Counted from the stretch's first letter, positions 1 through 6,893 are shown. The stretch is DNA of 8,816 nt from Chlamydiota bacterium (GCA_003648225.1 QMOL01000111.1:1-8816), one strand, 5' to 3'. Numbers and translations are program-made. The notes: generated by a model not told the origin, from the sequence alone.

Positions 1-122
1 CCGGTTGATAAAATAGATTTGTCACGCACAATCACTGCGCCAACATGTTTTCGATTACAAGTTGATCTTGTTGCAGCCACCTGTGCTATATTCATAAAAT
101 ATGTATTCCAATCAGCTCTCAT
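1..122 (-). CDS. dCMP deaminase-like protein, N-terminal part (runs off left edge)
   Basis: The minus-strand frame opens at an ATG at 122-120 and stays open for 40 codons to the window edge. It begins MRADWNTYFMNIAQVAATRS, continues TCNRKHVGAVIV, and ends RDKSILST. This matches the N-terminus of the deoxycytidylate deaminase / ComEB family: the W-x-x-Y-F-M opening, the ATRSTC segment (residues 17-22) and the VGAVIV strand (27-32), followed by a charged turn. Family members convert dCMP to dUMP in the cytosol for dTTP synthesis. The zinc-binding HAE and PCxxC motifs that would prove catalysis lie beyond the edge, so activity cannot be judged. No Shine-Dalgarno is visible before the ATG. A member of the same fold, such as a ComE operon protein 2 homologue, is the main alternative label. 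Confidence 0.85.
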   Translation of the reverse strand, partial: MRADWNTYFMNIAQVAATRSTCNRKHVGAVIVRDKSILST

Positions 123-166
123 AGTAATTTGTTAATTTTGTAATTGATTAATTTAGTAATTGTTAT

Positions 167-230
167 AAGGTTGTTTACTTAGTTCACATAAGGTTTAAAA
201 GTTGAGTTAACTATAAAACCTTGCAACCTT
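167..230. repeat. nested inverted repeat upstream of the deaminase gene
   Basis: AAGGTTG at 167-173 is the inverse complement of CAACCTT at 224-230. Inside it, AAGGTTT at 190-196 pairs with AAACCTT at 216-222. The right arms are separated by one base and the left arms by 16, so both stems could stack into one structure. It lies 45-108 bases upstream of the minus-strand deaminase start, so it could be a leader structure or paired operator half-sites. No T-run follows it on either strand, so it does not look like an intrinsic terminator. The function is unknown. Confidence 0.5.
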
Positions 231-288
231 AATTCCGCCGCGGGCGGATAACTTTCCACCATTCCACCGATTTATTCTTCAATAGTTA

Positions 289-317
289 TTGACAAAAAAA
301 ATGACTTTCATTAAAAT
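289..317 (+). promoter_or_regulatory. sigma70-type promoter of the tRNA-His gene
   Basis: A perfect -35 TTGACA at 289-294 is followed by a 17-base spacer and a -10 TAAAAT at 312-317 (one mismatch to consensus). The first part of the spacer is an A-tract. The expected start point is near 324, about 20 bases before the mature tRNA end, which suits a tRNA transcript with a short 5' leader. Confidence 0.8.
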
Positions 318-342
318 ATAAAAGAATTAAATAAAGATTTAT

Positions 343-420
343 GGTGATTGTAGCTCAGTTGGTTAGAGCGCCTGGTTGTGGCCCAGGAGGCCGGGGGTTC
401 AAATCCCCTCATTCACCCCA
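343..420 (+). tRNA. trnH: tRNA-His (anticodon GTG)
   Basis: A full cloverleaf can be folded. The D arm starts with TAGCTCAG at 351-358. The anticodon stem CCTGG/CCAGG (371-375 / 383-387) encloses the loop TTGTGGC with GTG at 378-380. The T stem GGGGG/CCCCT (393-397 / 405-409) encloses TTCAAAT. The CCA end is encoded at 418-420. A G at 343 faces C417, the discriminator base; this G-1:C73 pair is the identity element of histidine tRNAs and confirms the assignment. One oddity is that acceptor-stem positions 5 and 68 (T348 and T412) form a U-U mismatch inside an otherwise paired stem. The gene stands alone with its own promoter and terminator. Confidence 0.97.
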
Positions 421-427
421 TATTAAG

Positions 428-476
428 AGCCCTGTGAATCCCTTGAAATCAAGTTGTTCATGGGGCTTTATCTTTT
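428..476 (+). terminator. intrinsic terminator after tRNA-His
   Basis: AGCCCTGTGAA at 428-438 pairs with TTCATGGGGCT at 457-467 over 11 pairs, two of them G-T. A small CTTG/CAAG stem closes the apex. A T-rich run (TTTATCTTTT) follows. The hairpin begins 8 bases after the tRNA CCA end. On the minus strand no T-run follows the stem, so it is a weak candidate for ending rsgA transcription. Confidence 0.8.
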
Positions 477-496
477 AACATCATAGTGTATTTAAA

Positions 497-1570
497 TTAA
501 TCATGGAAATTTTTCTCTGCCGACTGCGTCTTATTTTTTAGTTTTTTCCACTTTGTTCGTTCAGTAATTTTTATTCTTCTATTCTGTAATTTCTCAAGCT
601 CAGAAATTTCTTTCTTCATCTTTATGTAACTTTGCACTCTCGCGGAATCAAGTTTCCCTTCTTCAATGGCCTTCTGCACAGCACATCCAGGCTCAACCTC
701 ATGACTACAATCGCTAAAACGGCAATGAGCGGAACATTCAACCACATCTGCAAATGCTTTATTCAAACCGTCAACATCACACCAAACCTGTATCTCACGA
801 ATTCCCGGTGTATCAATAACCAAACCGCCGCAGGGCAAAAGAATTAATTCTCTGTTTGTAGTTGTGTGCCGACCTTTACTGTCATTTCTTACTTCACAGA
901 CAGTTTGTTTATCCCAACCAATAAGAGTATTAATAATTTGTGATTTCCCAACACCTGACGAGCCTAGCAACGCGATGGTTTTACCTTTTTCCACAAATTT
1001 TTTTAAAGGTTGAATTCCTTTTTCATCAAGAGCACAAATAGCAATAACCGGAGTCTGATGCGCAATTCTTTTAACTTCAGAAATCCTGGATTCAACATCA
1101 TCGCACAAGTCGGTTTTATTCAGCACAATAACAGGTTCTGCTCCGCTATCATGAATATGAGCAAGATATCTTTCTATTCGCCGCGGATTAAAATTGCTGT
1201 CAAGACCATTAACAATAAAAACAAGATCGATATTTGCTGCAATTACCTGTTCCTGAATGTTTATACCTGCAACTTTTCTTGAAAAACTACTGCTCCTCGG
1301 AAGTACAGCGTGGATGGTCGCCAATTCTTCTCCCGGCCTTGGATTTACGGCAACCCAATCCCCCACCGCCGGATATTCGCATTTCGAATCTGATGTGTGA
1401 CGAATTCTACCTGATACTTCTGCTGTTAATTCACCCGATTCGCTATAAAGAAAATAAATATGAGTATGCTCTCTTGATATTCTTGCCGGAAGAAAGCCTT
1501 TTTTCGCGTATTCCGAAAAATTAGCACTAAAGAAATTATTCCAGCCGAAAGTTGTTAAATCTATACCCAT
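497..1570 (-). CDS. rsgA: ribosome small-subunit-dependent GTPase RsgA
   Basis: RsgA (YjeQ/YloQ) is a cytosolic GTPase that checks late assembly of the 30S ribosomal subunit, and its GTP hydrolysis is stimulated by the 30S particle. The 357-residue protein shows the family's circularly permuted G domain. The G4 motif NKTD (residues 151-154) comes before the P-loop GSSGVGKS (203-210), then RHTTT (234-238) and the G3 motif DTPG (253-256). An OB-fold region precedes it (about 45-100). A zinc-binding Cys/His cluster follows: C283, C288, H290 and C296 in CRFSDCSHEVEPGC. The C-terminus is a lysine-rich tail, as in other members. The length is normal. The start is the ATG at 1570, with no Shine-Dalgarno before it. 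It lies 60 bases downstream of the DUF4340 gene on the same strand, so it may be read through from that operon, although the proteins have no obvious shared role. A private promoter was not evident. Confidence 0.96.
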   Translation of the reverse strand: MGIDLTTFGWNNFFSANFSEYAKKGFLPARISREHTHIYFLYSESGELTAEVSGRIRHTSDSKCEYPAVGDWVAVNPRPGEELATIHAVLPRSSSFSRKVAGINIQEQVIAANIDLVFIVNGLDSNFNPRRIERYLAHIHDSGAEPVIVLNKTDLCDDVESRISEVKRIAHQTPVIAICALDEKGIQPLKKFVEKGKTIALLGSSGVGKSQIINTLIGWDKQTVCEVRNDSKGRHTTTNRELILLPCGGLVIDTPGIREIQVWCDVDGLNKAFADVVECSAHCRFSDCSHEVEPGCAVQKAIEEGKLDSARVQSYIKMKKEISELEKLQNRRIKITERTKWKKLKNKTQSAEKNFHD

Positions 1571-1572
1571 AA

Positions 1573-1623
1573 GGATTGGATTGTTGGATTGTTGGATTAA
1601 TGGATTTGTGCTTTGTGCTTTGT
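1573..1623. repeat. intergenic octamer and heptamer tandem repeats
   Basis: Between rsgA and the DUF4340 gene the plus strand reads GGATTGTT twice (1578-1585, 1586-1593), then the variants GGATTAAT (1594-1601) and GGATTTGT (1602-1609), preceded by a partial GGATT (1573-1577). Two copies of GCTTTGT follow directly (1610-1616, 1617-1623). The block nearly fills the 60-base gap. It looks like a slippage-grown micro-array rather than a regulatory site. Confidence 0.75.
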
Positions 1624-1630
1624 ACCTTGC

Positions 1631-3433
1631 TTACTTCTTATTGCTTATCACAGCGTTACAAGCGTCATCAAGTAATTTATTAAGTTTATCGTAAGAATCT
1701 TTTTCTATAATAAAAATATACGGTTCGCCGGAAAGCATCGCGTAGCGATTACCGTAAGCATCTTTTTTACCGATAAGAATAATCCACGGTTTTCCATTTG
1801 TAAATGTAAATTTTTGATAAGGCGGATTAAGTCCATAACTTGCCGGATCAATACTTTTATCTTTCAAAGTATTAGCAACGTATTTTTTTACCGAAATCGG
1901 AAGAGCTTTGTCAATATCTGCCAAAACATCTGTTTTAATTTCCCGAACCGAGTTCGGTGTAATTGCAGTCCATTTATTGCTTGAAAGAACAAGTTTAAAT
2001 TCTTTTCCTCCATCCACAACAGAAACTTCCCGAACTCTTTTTGCGGGCACATCAACAAGTGAATCAATTAGAAAACCAAGTTCATTTTTAACATTTAACC
2101 TTTTAATTGTATTTTCGTCAAAAGAAATATAGATGCCCGGACTTCTTTCGGCATAAACCAAACCATTTACCGGTTTGCTCAAAGATAATTCCATCGGCTC
2201 ATCAAGTCCTTCAAACTTTAAGATAAGTTGGATCCCAATATTTGCAAGAGCTTTTTTCGCGACAGTCGATATAGCAAAATTAGTTATATTCAATCCTTCC
2301 CAATCATAAATATAGTCGTCAAGTTTCGTTTCGTCAAGCAATGGTGTTGTAACGCCGGGCATAGTCCATTTTTTATTCTGATTTTTATCATACTCAAAAG
2401 TGTTCCCGTCAGATTTAACGGTAAGATGAACAGTATCCTGAAACATATTTTTAACGATAAAAAGTCTTGACCTGTAACTATCGGCTCCCTGCATAAAAGG
2501 GTCCAATTCATCATTTTTGACAGTGAAATACTGTTGATACGCAGAACGTCTCGCATAAGAAGTTTTTGGATTCTCAACACAATCATTACCAACAAGCAAT
2601 GACTGTGAAACGGCACCCTGGATAACAGTCAATCTTAATTTACGTTTACCAAAAATGTCTGATGAATCAACAAAAGAATCAACCCGCATTTTCTCAATTA
2701 AACCAAGCAATTTATTTACTTCATCAGAATTCGCGGCGTCATTTATCGGTCTGATAATTCTCCAAGCCAGATCATCCTGTCGTCGGAGTTCGACGGTAAA
2801 ATCTTTATGTTCCATAATAATAGAATTAATTAAATATTTCCTCGCGTCAAAAATATTATCACGGCGAACATCATCCTGACTATTATCTGTTTTTAATAAC
2901 AAGGAATCTTTAAAATGAGCGGGAACAAGAAAAACAGCTTTTCTTCCTTCAATTTCCACATAGTTGTTCCAACCAATCGGGTCGGCATATCCAATCTTAA
3001 AAACCATCGATGTTGCCGGTGTTTCAAATGTGGCAATAACATTAGGGCTTTCTAATCCCGCGCCTTTTCTATCAAGATTTTTATAATCATCCCCAACAAG
3101 AATTCTGCTCTGATCAATTTTCTTTACAAGGTCAAGTATCCTTCTCGTCTTGGCTGAATCGGCAGGAAAGCTGACAGGTTTTTTAATATTCCAACCAGTT
3201 GGGGTTCTCTCAATTTCGAATTCGCGAACGTTTACTACTTTACCTGTTTCATCCTGTCGGTCGGTAATTTTAAGTTTCATACCTGTAATTCTTTCAGGTT
3301 TGAACTTTCTGAATACTCTTTTTTCAATTCGTTGCAATTCTTCTGTAGAAAGTTTCTTACTATCTACAAACTTAAGATAAAAAGCAGCTGCAATTACTAT
3401 AATAAGCAGTAATAATGTTGTCTTGAATTTCAT
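1631..3433 (-). CDS. DUF4340-type membrane-anchored protein with four internal repeats
   Basis: This 600-residue protein has an N-terminal membrane anchor (about residues 5-21) and then a long soluble part predicted to lie outside the cytoplasmic membrane. It resembles DUF4340 proteins, which commonly sit beside GldG-like ABC accessory genes; no biochemical role is established for them. The soluble part appears to consist of four degenerate copies of a beta-rich module. Each copy opens with an F/V-x-x-x segment and a conserved tryptophan (W81, W224, W356, W488), followed in three copies by a nearby proline and in all by a helix. Each continues with strands such as GLESPNVIATFE (127-) and YGLNPPYQKFTF (533-), then an IG-x-x-D-x-x-x-x-N turn (148-157 and 554-562). 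It is the fourth gene of the ABC run, with 91 bases from the GldG-like stop. The ATG at 3433 is chosen because the anchor begins directly after it. No Shine-Dalgarno is seen. Confidence 0.85.
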   Translation of the reverse strand: MKFKTTLLLLIIVIAAAFYLKFVDSKKLSTEELQRIEKRVFRKFKPERITGMKLKITDRQDETGKVVNVREFEIERTPTGWNIKKPVSFPADSAKTRRILDLVKKIDQSRILVGDDYKNLDRKGAGLESPNVIATFETPATSMVFKIGYADPIGWNNYVEIEGRKAVFLVPAHFKDSLLLKTDNSQDDVRRDNIFDARKYLINSIIMEHKDFTVELRRQDDLAWRIIRPINDAANSDEVNKLLGLIEKMRVDSFVDSSDIFGKRKLRLTVIQGAVSQSLLVGNDCVENPKTSYARRSAYQQYFTVKNDELDPFMQGADSYRSRLFIVKNMFQDTVHLTVKSDGNTFEYDKNQNKKWTMPGVTTPLLDETKLDDYIYDWEGLNITNFAISTVAKKALANIGIQLILKFEGLDEPMELSLSKPVNGLVYAERSPGIYISFDENTIKRLNVKNELGFLIDSLVDVPAKRVREVSVVDGGKEFKLVLSSNKWTAITPNSVREIKTDVLADIDKALPISVKKYVANTLKDKSIDPASYGLNPPYQKFTFTNGKPWIILIGKKDAYGNRYAMLSGEPYIFIIEKDSYDKLNKLLDDACNAVISNKK

Positions 3434-3440
3434 GGGAGTA

Positions 3441-3468
3441 GTTATTTGTTATTTGTTATTCGTTATTA
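3441..3468. repeat. intergenic heptamer tandem repeat
   Basis: Four consecutive heptamers read GTTATTT, GTTATTT, GTTATTC and GTTATTA on the plus strand. They sit directly upstream of the DUF4340 start codon on the minus strand, in the gap after the GldG-like gene, where a leader or ribosome-binding region would be expected. This is the same style of short array as the one between rsgA and the DUF4340 gene, with a different sequence. Confidence 0.75.
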
Positions 3469-3524
3469 GAAAACCACGAAGCAACCGGAATATAACGATT
3501 GAATTTGAAAAATCTAAAATCTTC

Positions 3525-4952
3525 TCATTGCTTCCTTCGGAGATATACAAAAAAACCGGCAATAACTGATGAAAGTGGTACAGCAACAATAACAACAATA
3601 GTAACTATTTTCAATTGAGAGGCATTAAAGTTAAGACGTTTCATTTCTGCAATCGTTTTCGGTCCAATAGAAATAAGAACCTCACGTTTAACAAGCCAAT
3701 TAATAGTATTGAGGAAAAAATCTTTATTGGCGCCTTTGCCAAAATCTCTGTTTGACGCGAAATCAGCATCTCCAAAAACAGCAAGTCGCATTCCAGTTTT
3801 ATTATTCTCCACTATTACTGCAACACTTATCGGTCCCTCATTATCAGTCTTAAGATCAAACTTGAACTTTTCGCTGTCGGTGTCCGTTTCCCCCCAGCCT
3901 CTTCCACTCGTAACAGCCAGAGCACGCGCGCGATAAACTTTATTATCTTCATTGATAATCGAAACCGATCTTGCAATTGGAAAAATTGTAAAAGTTTTAA
4001 GATTCTTGGTAATCGGATGATCAGCATAAAGCCCGATGATCAACTGCATGGGACTCGCGTACGGCATTTGCCTTTCCGGGTCAACAACAATATCATTACC
4101 GATTTTAATGTTATATTCCTTCAACAAAGATTCAAGACCCGACTGAACCTCCGGGTCAAGCATAATCATTGCCCTTCCGCCATTATTGATATAATGTCTA
4201 ATAAGATTAACTTCGTGAGGAAGAAATTTTCGAGTAGGCCCGGCAACCACAAGAACATCACAATTTGTAATTTCAGTAAGGCTGATAAGTTCAATTGGTT
4301 CCGCTGTAATATTATCTCTAAGCAAATAGCGCTTGGCTTCCGACATTCCATTATCTTTATAACCAAAGATATTTCTTTCGCCATGTTTAACGGTAAACTT
4401 AGCGTATATTTTTTTAGGATTAATCAATTCGAGAATCGCCGAAGTAAAAGCCTGTTCAGCTTTAAACTGTTTCATTTCTTTGATTTGCCCGCCGGTATAG
4501 TCATTATGTCTGAATTTAAAATCAGCCATATCCATTTCAGTAAGAACTTTTTTGTTTTCACCAATTTTTACTACTACCGTATCCGGCTCTTCTACATTCA
4601 AATCCCGGGCGAGAATACGAACTTTATCAATATCACGTACCGGATCAACCATAGTAAACTTTACTTTTGACGAAGCAGAGTTGTATGCTTTCAGTAAACG
4701 TTGAATTTTAGAATAAAGTTCAGAATCCTGTGGATTGCTAAAAACGTAGAACTCAACATCCTGATTTAAAGATTTAAGAATATTTTTAGTTTTATCCGAT
4801 ATTTTATATAGATCACTTGTCTGCACAAAATCATAACTTTTCGGATATTTCTTTGCAATCCAGTTTGCCATGACAACAAGCGCAAATACTAAAACGATGC
4901 TGAACGCTACATTTGCTCCAAAGGTTATCCTTCTGATGAATTGTTTTCGCAT
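3525..4952 (-). CDS. GldG-like ABC transporter auxiliary protein
   Basis: With the start placed at 4952 this is a 475-residue protein. One membrane helix lies near the N-terminus (about 14-33), a large extracytoplasmic region spans about 35-445, and a C-terminal helix (about 447-470) is followed by RRKQ. It fits the GldG / ABC-2 auxiliary family: the SDLYKISDKTKNIL region (46-59), the VKHGERN segment (188-194), VVAGPTRKF (235-243), the NNGGRAMIMLDP strand-turn (256-267) and VFGDADFASN (392-401). GldG works with GldA and GldF in gliding Bacteroidetes, but homologues occur in many non-gliding phyla with unknown cargo. The frame extends upstream to an ATG at 4979. I prefer 4952 because GGAGA sits just before it and it follows the permease stop by a single base, a typical coupled arrangement. 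The extra nine residues would also be an odd hydrophilic lead to the RKQFIRR start. Confidence 0.88.
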   Translation of the reverse strand: MRKQFIRRITFGANVAFSIVLVFALVVMANWIAKKYPKSYDFVQTSDLYKISDKTKNILKSLNQDVEFYVFSNPQDSELYSKIQRLLKAYNSASSKVKFTMVDPVRDIDKVRILARDLNVEEPDTVVVKIGENKKVLTEMDMADFKFRHNDYTGGQIKEMKQFKAEQAFTSAILELINPKKIYAKFTVKHGERNIFGYKDNGMSEAKRYLLRDNITAEPIELISLTEITNCDVLVVAGPTRKFLPHEVNLIRHYINNGGRAMIMLDPEVQSGLESLLKEYNIKIGNDIVVDPERQMPYASPMQLIIGLYADHPITKNLKTFTIFPIARSVSIINEDNKVYRARALAVTSGRGWGETDTDSEKFKFDLKTDNEGPISVAVIVENNKTGMRLAVFGDADFASNRDFGKGANKDFFLNTINWLVKREVLISIGPKTIAEMKRLNFNASQLKIVTIVVIVAVPLSSVIAGFFVYLRRKQ

Positions 4953-4953
4953 A

Positions 4954-5697
4954 TTATCTCCACTTATGAGATTCCACACTTTTAACAGTGCAAAATAACA
5001 TGAAAATTGTTAAACTTAAAAAATATACTATACTACGTGATGAAATAACTCCACGCGGGAAATCCTGGAATTGTTCAAGAATACTTAAATATTTATAAAG
5101 CTCACGCCAGAAAGGTGAAACAATATTCTGCATGAAATTAAGAGAAAAAAGCATCAGAATAAGCACAAAGGAAATTATAAATGATACAAATTGACTCCTT
5201 GTGAACGATGACATTAAAAGTCCAATTGATGTCAGCATAGAACACAAAAGTATAGTACCTACATATCCGGAAAATACAACCCCGTAATCCACTGTCGCAT
5301 ATCTACCAAGTATGATAACATAAATTAATGTCGGTATCCACATTAATAATAAAAAAGTTAATGCAGCAAAATATTTCGAAAGAACTATTTGTAAATCAGT
5401 AACTGGTACCGTGGATAATAATTCGATTGTGCCCGACCGACGCTCCTCGGCAAAAAGACGCATCGTTAGCGCTGCCGTAATTCCCGCGAGAATAATCCAA
5501 TAAAAAAAAGTTCCGCCAAACATAATGCTGAATACATCTTCATTAAGCTTAACGTATTGCGGAAGATTGAGTATTCTGACAAGCAGCCAAAAAACCCACC
5601 CGAGAACTGCGAGAAAAACACACATTACTATATAGCCGATCGGTGTATAATAAAGCGCACTCAATTCACGTTTATAAAGATTAAAAAAGTTTCGCAT
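4954..5697 (-). CDS. ABC-2 type permease (GldF-like)
   Basis: A 247-residue integral membrane protein with six predicted helices (about 19-41, 61-79, 108-130, 140-163, 167-188 and 222-238) and a short N-terminal amphipathic stretch. The diagnostic feature is the cytoplasmic segment TMRLFAEERRSGTIELL (78-94) followed by PVTD (98-101). This is the coupling-helix region of ABC-2 / GldF / NosY-type permeases that meets the ATPase. It would form the transmembrane path for the ATPase encoded 61 bases upstream. The length is normal for the family. The start is the ATG at 5697, with no Shine-Dalgarno. The stop is one base from the next gene's start, so its translation is probably coupled to the GldG-like protein. 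Confidence 0.93.
   Translation of the reverse strand: MRNFFNLYKRELSALYYTPIGYIVMCVFLAVLGWVFWLLVRILNLPQYVKLNEDVFSIMFGGTFFYWIILAGITAALTMRLFAEERRSGTIELLSTVPVTDLQIVLSKYFAALTFLLLMWIPTLIYVIILGRYATVDYGVVFSGYVGTILLCSMLTSIGLLMSSFTRSQFVSFIISFVLILMLFSLNFMQNIVSPFWRELYKYLSILEQFQDFPRGVISSRSIVYFLSLTIFMLFCTVKSVESHKWR
4957..4961 (-). promoter_or_regulatory. Shine-Dalgarno deciding the GldG-like start
   Basis: Read on the minus strand, GGAGA lies at 4961-4957, four bases before the ATG at 4952. It overlaps the last codons of the permease gene, whose TAA ends at 4954. The spacing is short but usable and suggests translational coupling. Confidence 0.6.
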
Positions 5698-5758
5698 GAT
5701 ATTTATTATTTAATGATTTTGTGATTGATACGATTCCATTATTTAAAATCGTCATTTG

Positions 5759-6685
5759 TTATTTCGATGTTATATTCACAAATGTTTCTTCCAAAGTCGG
5801 CGATTTCACATCAAGTTCACGAATCGTCCAGCCTTTCTGATTAATAACATTAAAAATTTGCTCCCTTAAATCTACCGTGTCTTTAAGAGAGTGCATAACG
5901 ACTTTGGCCCAACCGTCTTTGAGAGGCTCGGATATAATATTAGTTGCCAACTGAATACTTTCAACGGTTTCCTTTAATTTCTGAGGAGAAGTTTTAACTT
6001 CACAAATATATTGTTTTTTAGTTCCTCCACAAATATCTGCTACAGAATCCTGCGCGGCTATTTTCCCATTATACATTATAATTACTTTCTTACATATCAT
6101 TTCTACTTCAGATAAAATATGCGTTGAAAGAACCACTGTTCTGTCTCTTCCAATTTCTCTTATCAATTCGCGTACTTTGCGTACCTGATTTGGATCAAGT
6201 CCAATTGTAGGCTCATCCAAAATCAGTAATTCAGGATTGCCTACTAATGCGTCAGCAAGACCAACACGCTGTCTGTTTCCTTTTGACAGCTGTTCAATAA
6301 TTCTTTTATGCTGATGACCTAAATCGCATGCATCAATTACTTTAGCAACACGATTAGTGATTTCCTGACCGCGCAACCCTTTAAGTTTCGCGCGAAATCT
6401 CAAATATTCGTTTATCCGCATTTCAGGATAAAGAGGTACATTCTCAGGCATATAACCTATGTGCCTGCGAACTTCAAGCGATTGTGAAAAAACATCATAG
6501 CCCGCTACAGTTACGCTTCCGGATGTTGCCGGCATAAAACATGTGATTATTCTCATCGTTGTAGTTTTACCCGCTCCATTCGGACCAAGCAATCCAACAA
6601 TTTCTCCTTTTTTAACTGTAAAGGTTGTATCATCAACAGCACGAATTTCGCCATAACGTTTTACTAAATTGTTTACTTTAATCAT
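5759..6685 (-). CDS. ABC transporter ATP-binding protein (GldA-like)
   Basis: A 308-residue cytosolic ATPase that would power the ABC-2 permease encoded next. The motifs are all present: Walker A GPNGAGKT (34-41); the Q-loop region IGYMPENVPLYPEM (77-89), where glutamate stands in for glutamine as is common in this subfamily; the signature LSKGNRQRV (133-141); Walker B LLILDEPT (153-160); the D-loop GLDP (162-165); and the switch histidine H189 in STHILSEVE. A C-terminal extension of about 90 residues ends in the SPTLEETFVNIT motif, typical of the CcmA / GldA / NatA-like group. It is the first gene of the minus-strand run and has a likely promoter about 55-80 bases upstream. No Shine-Dalgarno precedes the ATG at 6685. 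Confidence 0.95.
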   Translation of the reverse strand: MIKVNNLVKRYGEIRAVDDTTFTVKKGEIVGLLGPNGAGKTTTMRIITCFMPATSGSVTVAGYDVFSQSLEVRRHIGYMPENVPLYPEMRINEYLRFRAKLKGLRGQEITNRVAKVIDACDLGHQHKRIIEQLSKGNRQRVGLADALVGNPELLILDEPTIGLDPNQVRKVRELIREIGRDRTVVLSTHILSEVEMICKKVIIMYNGKIAAQDSVADICGGTKKQYICEVKTSPQKLKETVESIQLATNIISEPLKDGWAKVVMHSLKDTVDLREQIFNVINQKGWTIRELDVKSPTLEETFVNITSK

Positions 6686-6738
6686 AATTTAAAATCTGTA
6701 AATTAAGTAGAATAAATATAATTCATTTTACATACAAT

Positions 6739-6767
6739 AATTTACTAAACTTGATGATTATTGTCAA
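6739..6767 (-). promoter_or_regulatory. likely promoter of the ABC operon
   Basis: On the minus strand a perfect -35 TTGACA at 6767-6762 is followed by 17 bases and TAAATT at 6744-6739 (four of six matches to the -10 consensus). The expected start is near 6732, giving a leader of about 47 bases before the ATPase ATG. It points away from the H1-like promoter about 50 bases further right. Confidence 0.6.
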
Positions 6768-6816
6768 TAGGTTAAATGTATTTTTGCTGTTAAATATATG
6801 ATTTTTTATTATGTGC

Positions 6817-6845
6817 TTGACAAAAAAAAATTTTTCTGATATTAT
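6817..6845 (+). promoter_or_regulatory. strong extended -10 promoter of the H1-like gene
   Basis: TTGACA at 6817-6822, a 17-base spacer, and TATTAT at 6840-6845 preceded by TG at 6837-6838 (extended -10). The spacer is dominated by an A9T5 tract (6822-6835), which should be stiff or bent. This is close to an ideal sigma70 promoter and implies high expression. The expected start is near 6852, with about 75 bases of leader. Confidence 0.85.
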
Positions 6846-6868
6846 TTGAAAAGTTACTATTAATTGTA

Positions 6869-6893
6869 GCCTTAATTAAATAAATTTTAAGGC
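6869..6893 (+). promoter_or_regulatory. leader hairpin of the H1-like mRNA
   Basis: GCCTTAA at 6869-6875 is the inverse complement of TTAAGGC at 6887-6893, with an 11-base AT-only loop. It lies between the predicted transcription start and the ribosome binding site, 21 bases before the GGAGGA. It is a modest stem that could stabilise the 5' end or tune translation. No T-run follows, so it is not a terminator. Confidence 0.5.

Noticed and set aside
235..247. GC-rich hairpin (CCGCC/GGCGG) as a terminator
   Set aside because: It has a five-pair stem with a three-base loop and no T-run on either side, so it is probably chance or a minor part of the leader region.
395..420. Possible integration site at the 3' end of the tRNA-His gene
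   Set aside because: No integrase, no second copy of the tRNA end and no mobile-element genes are visible in the window.
4017..4670. Plus-strand open frame of 217 codons inside the GldG-like gene
   Set aside because: It is antisense to a gene with clear family motifs. The product has no recognisable motif and no start signals.
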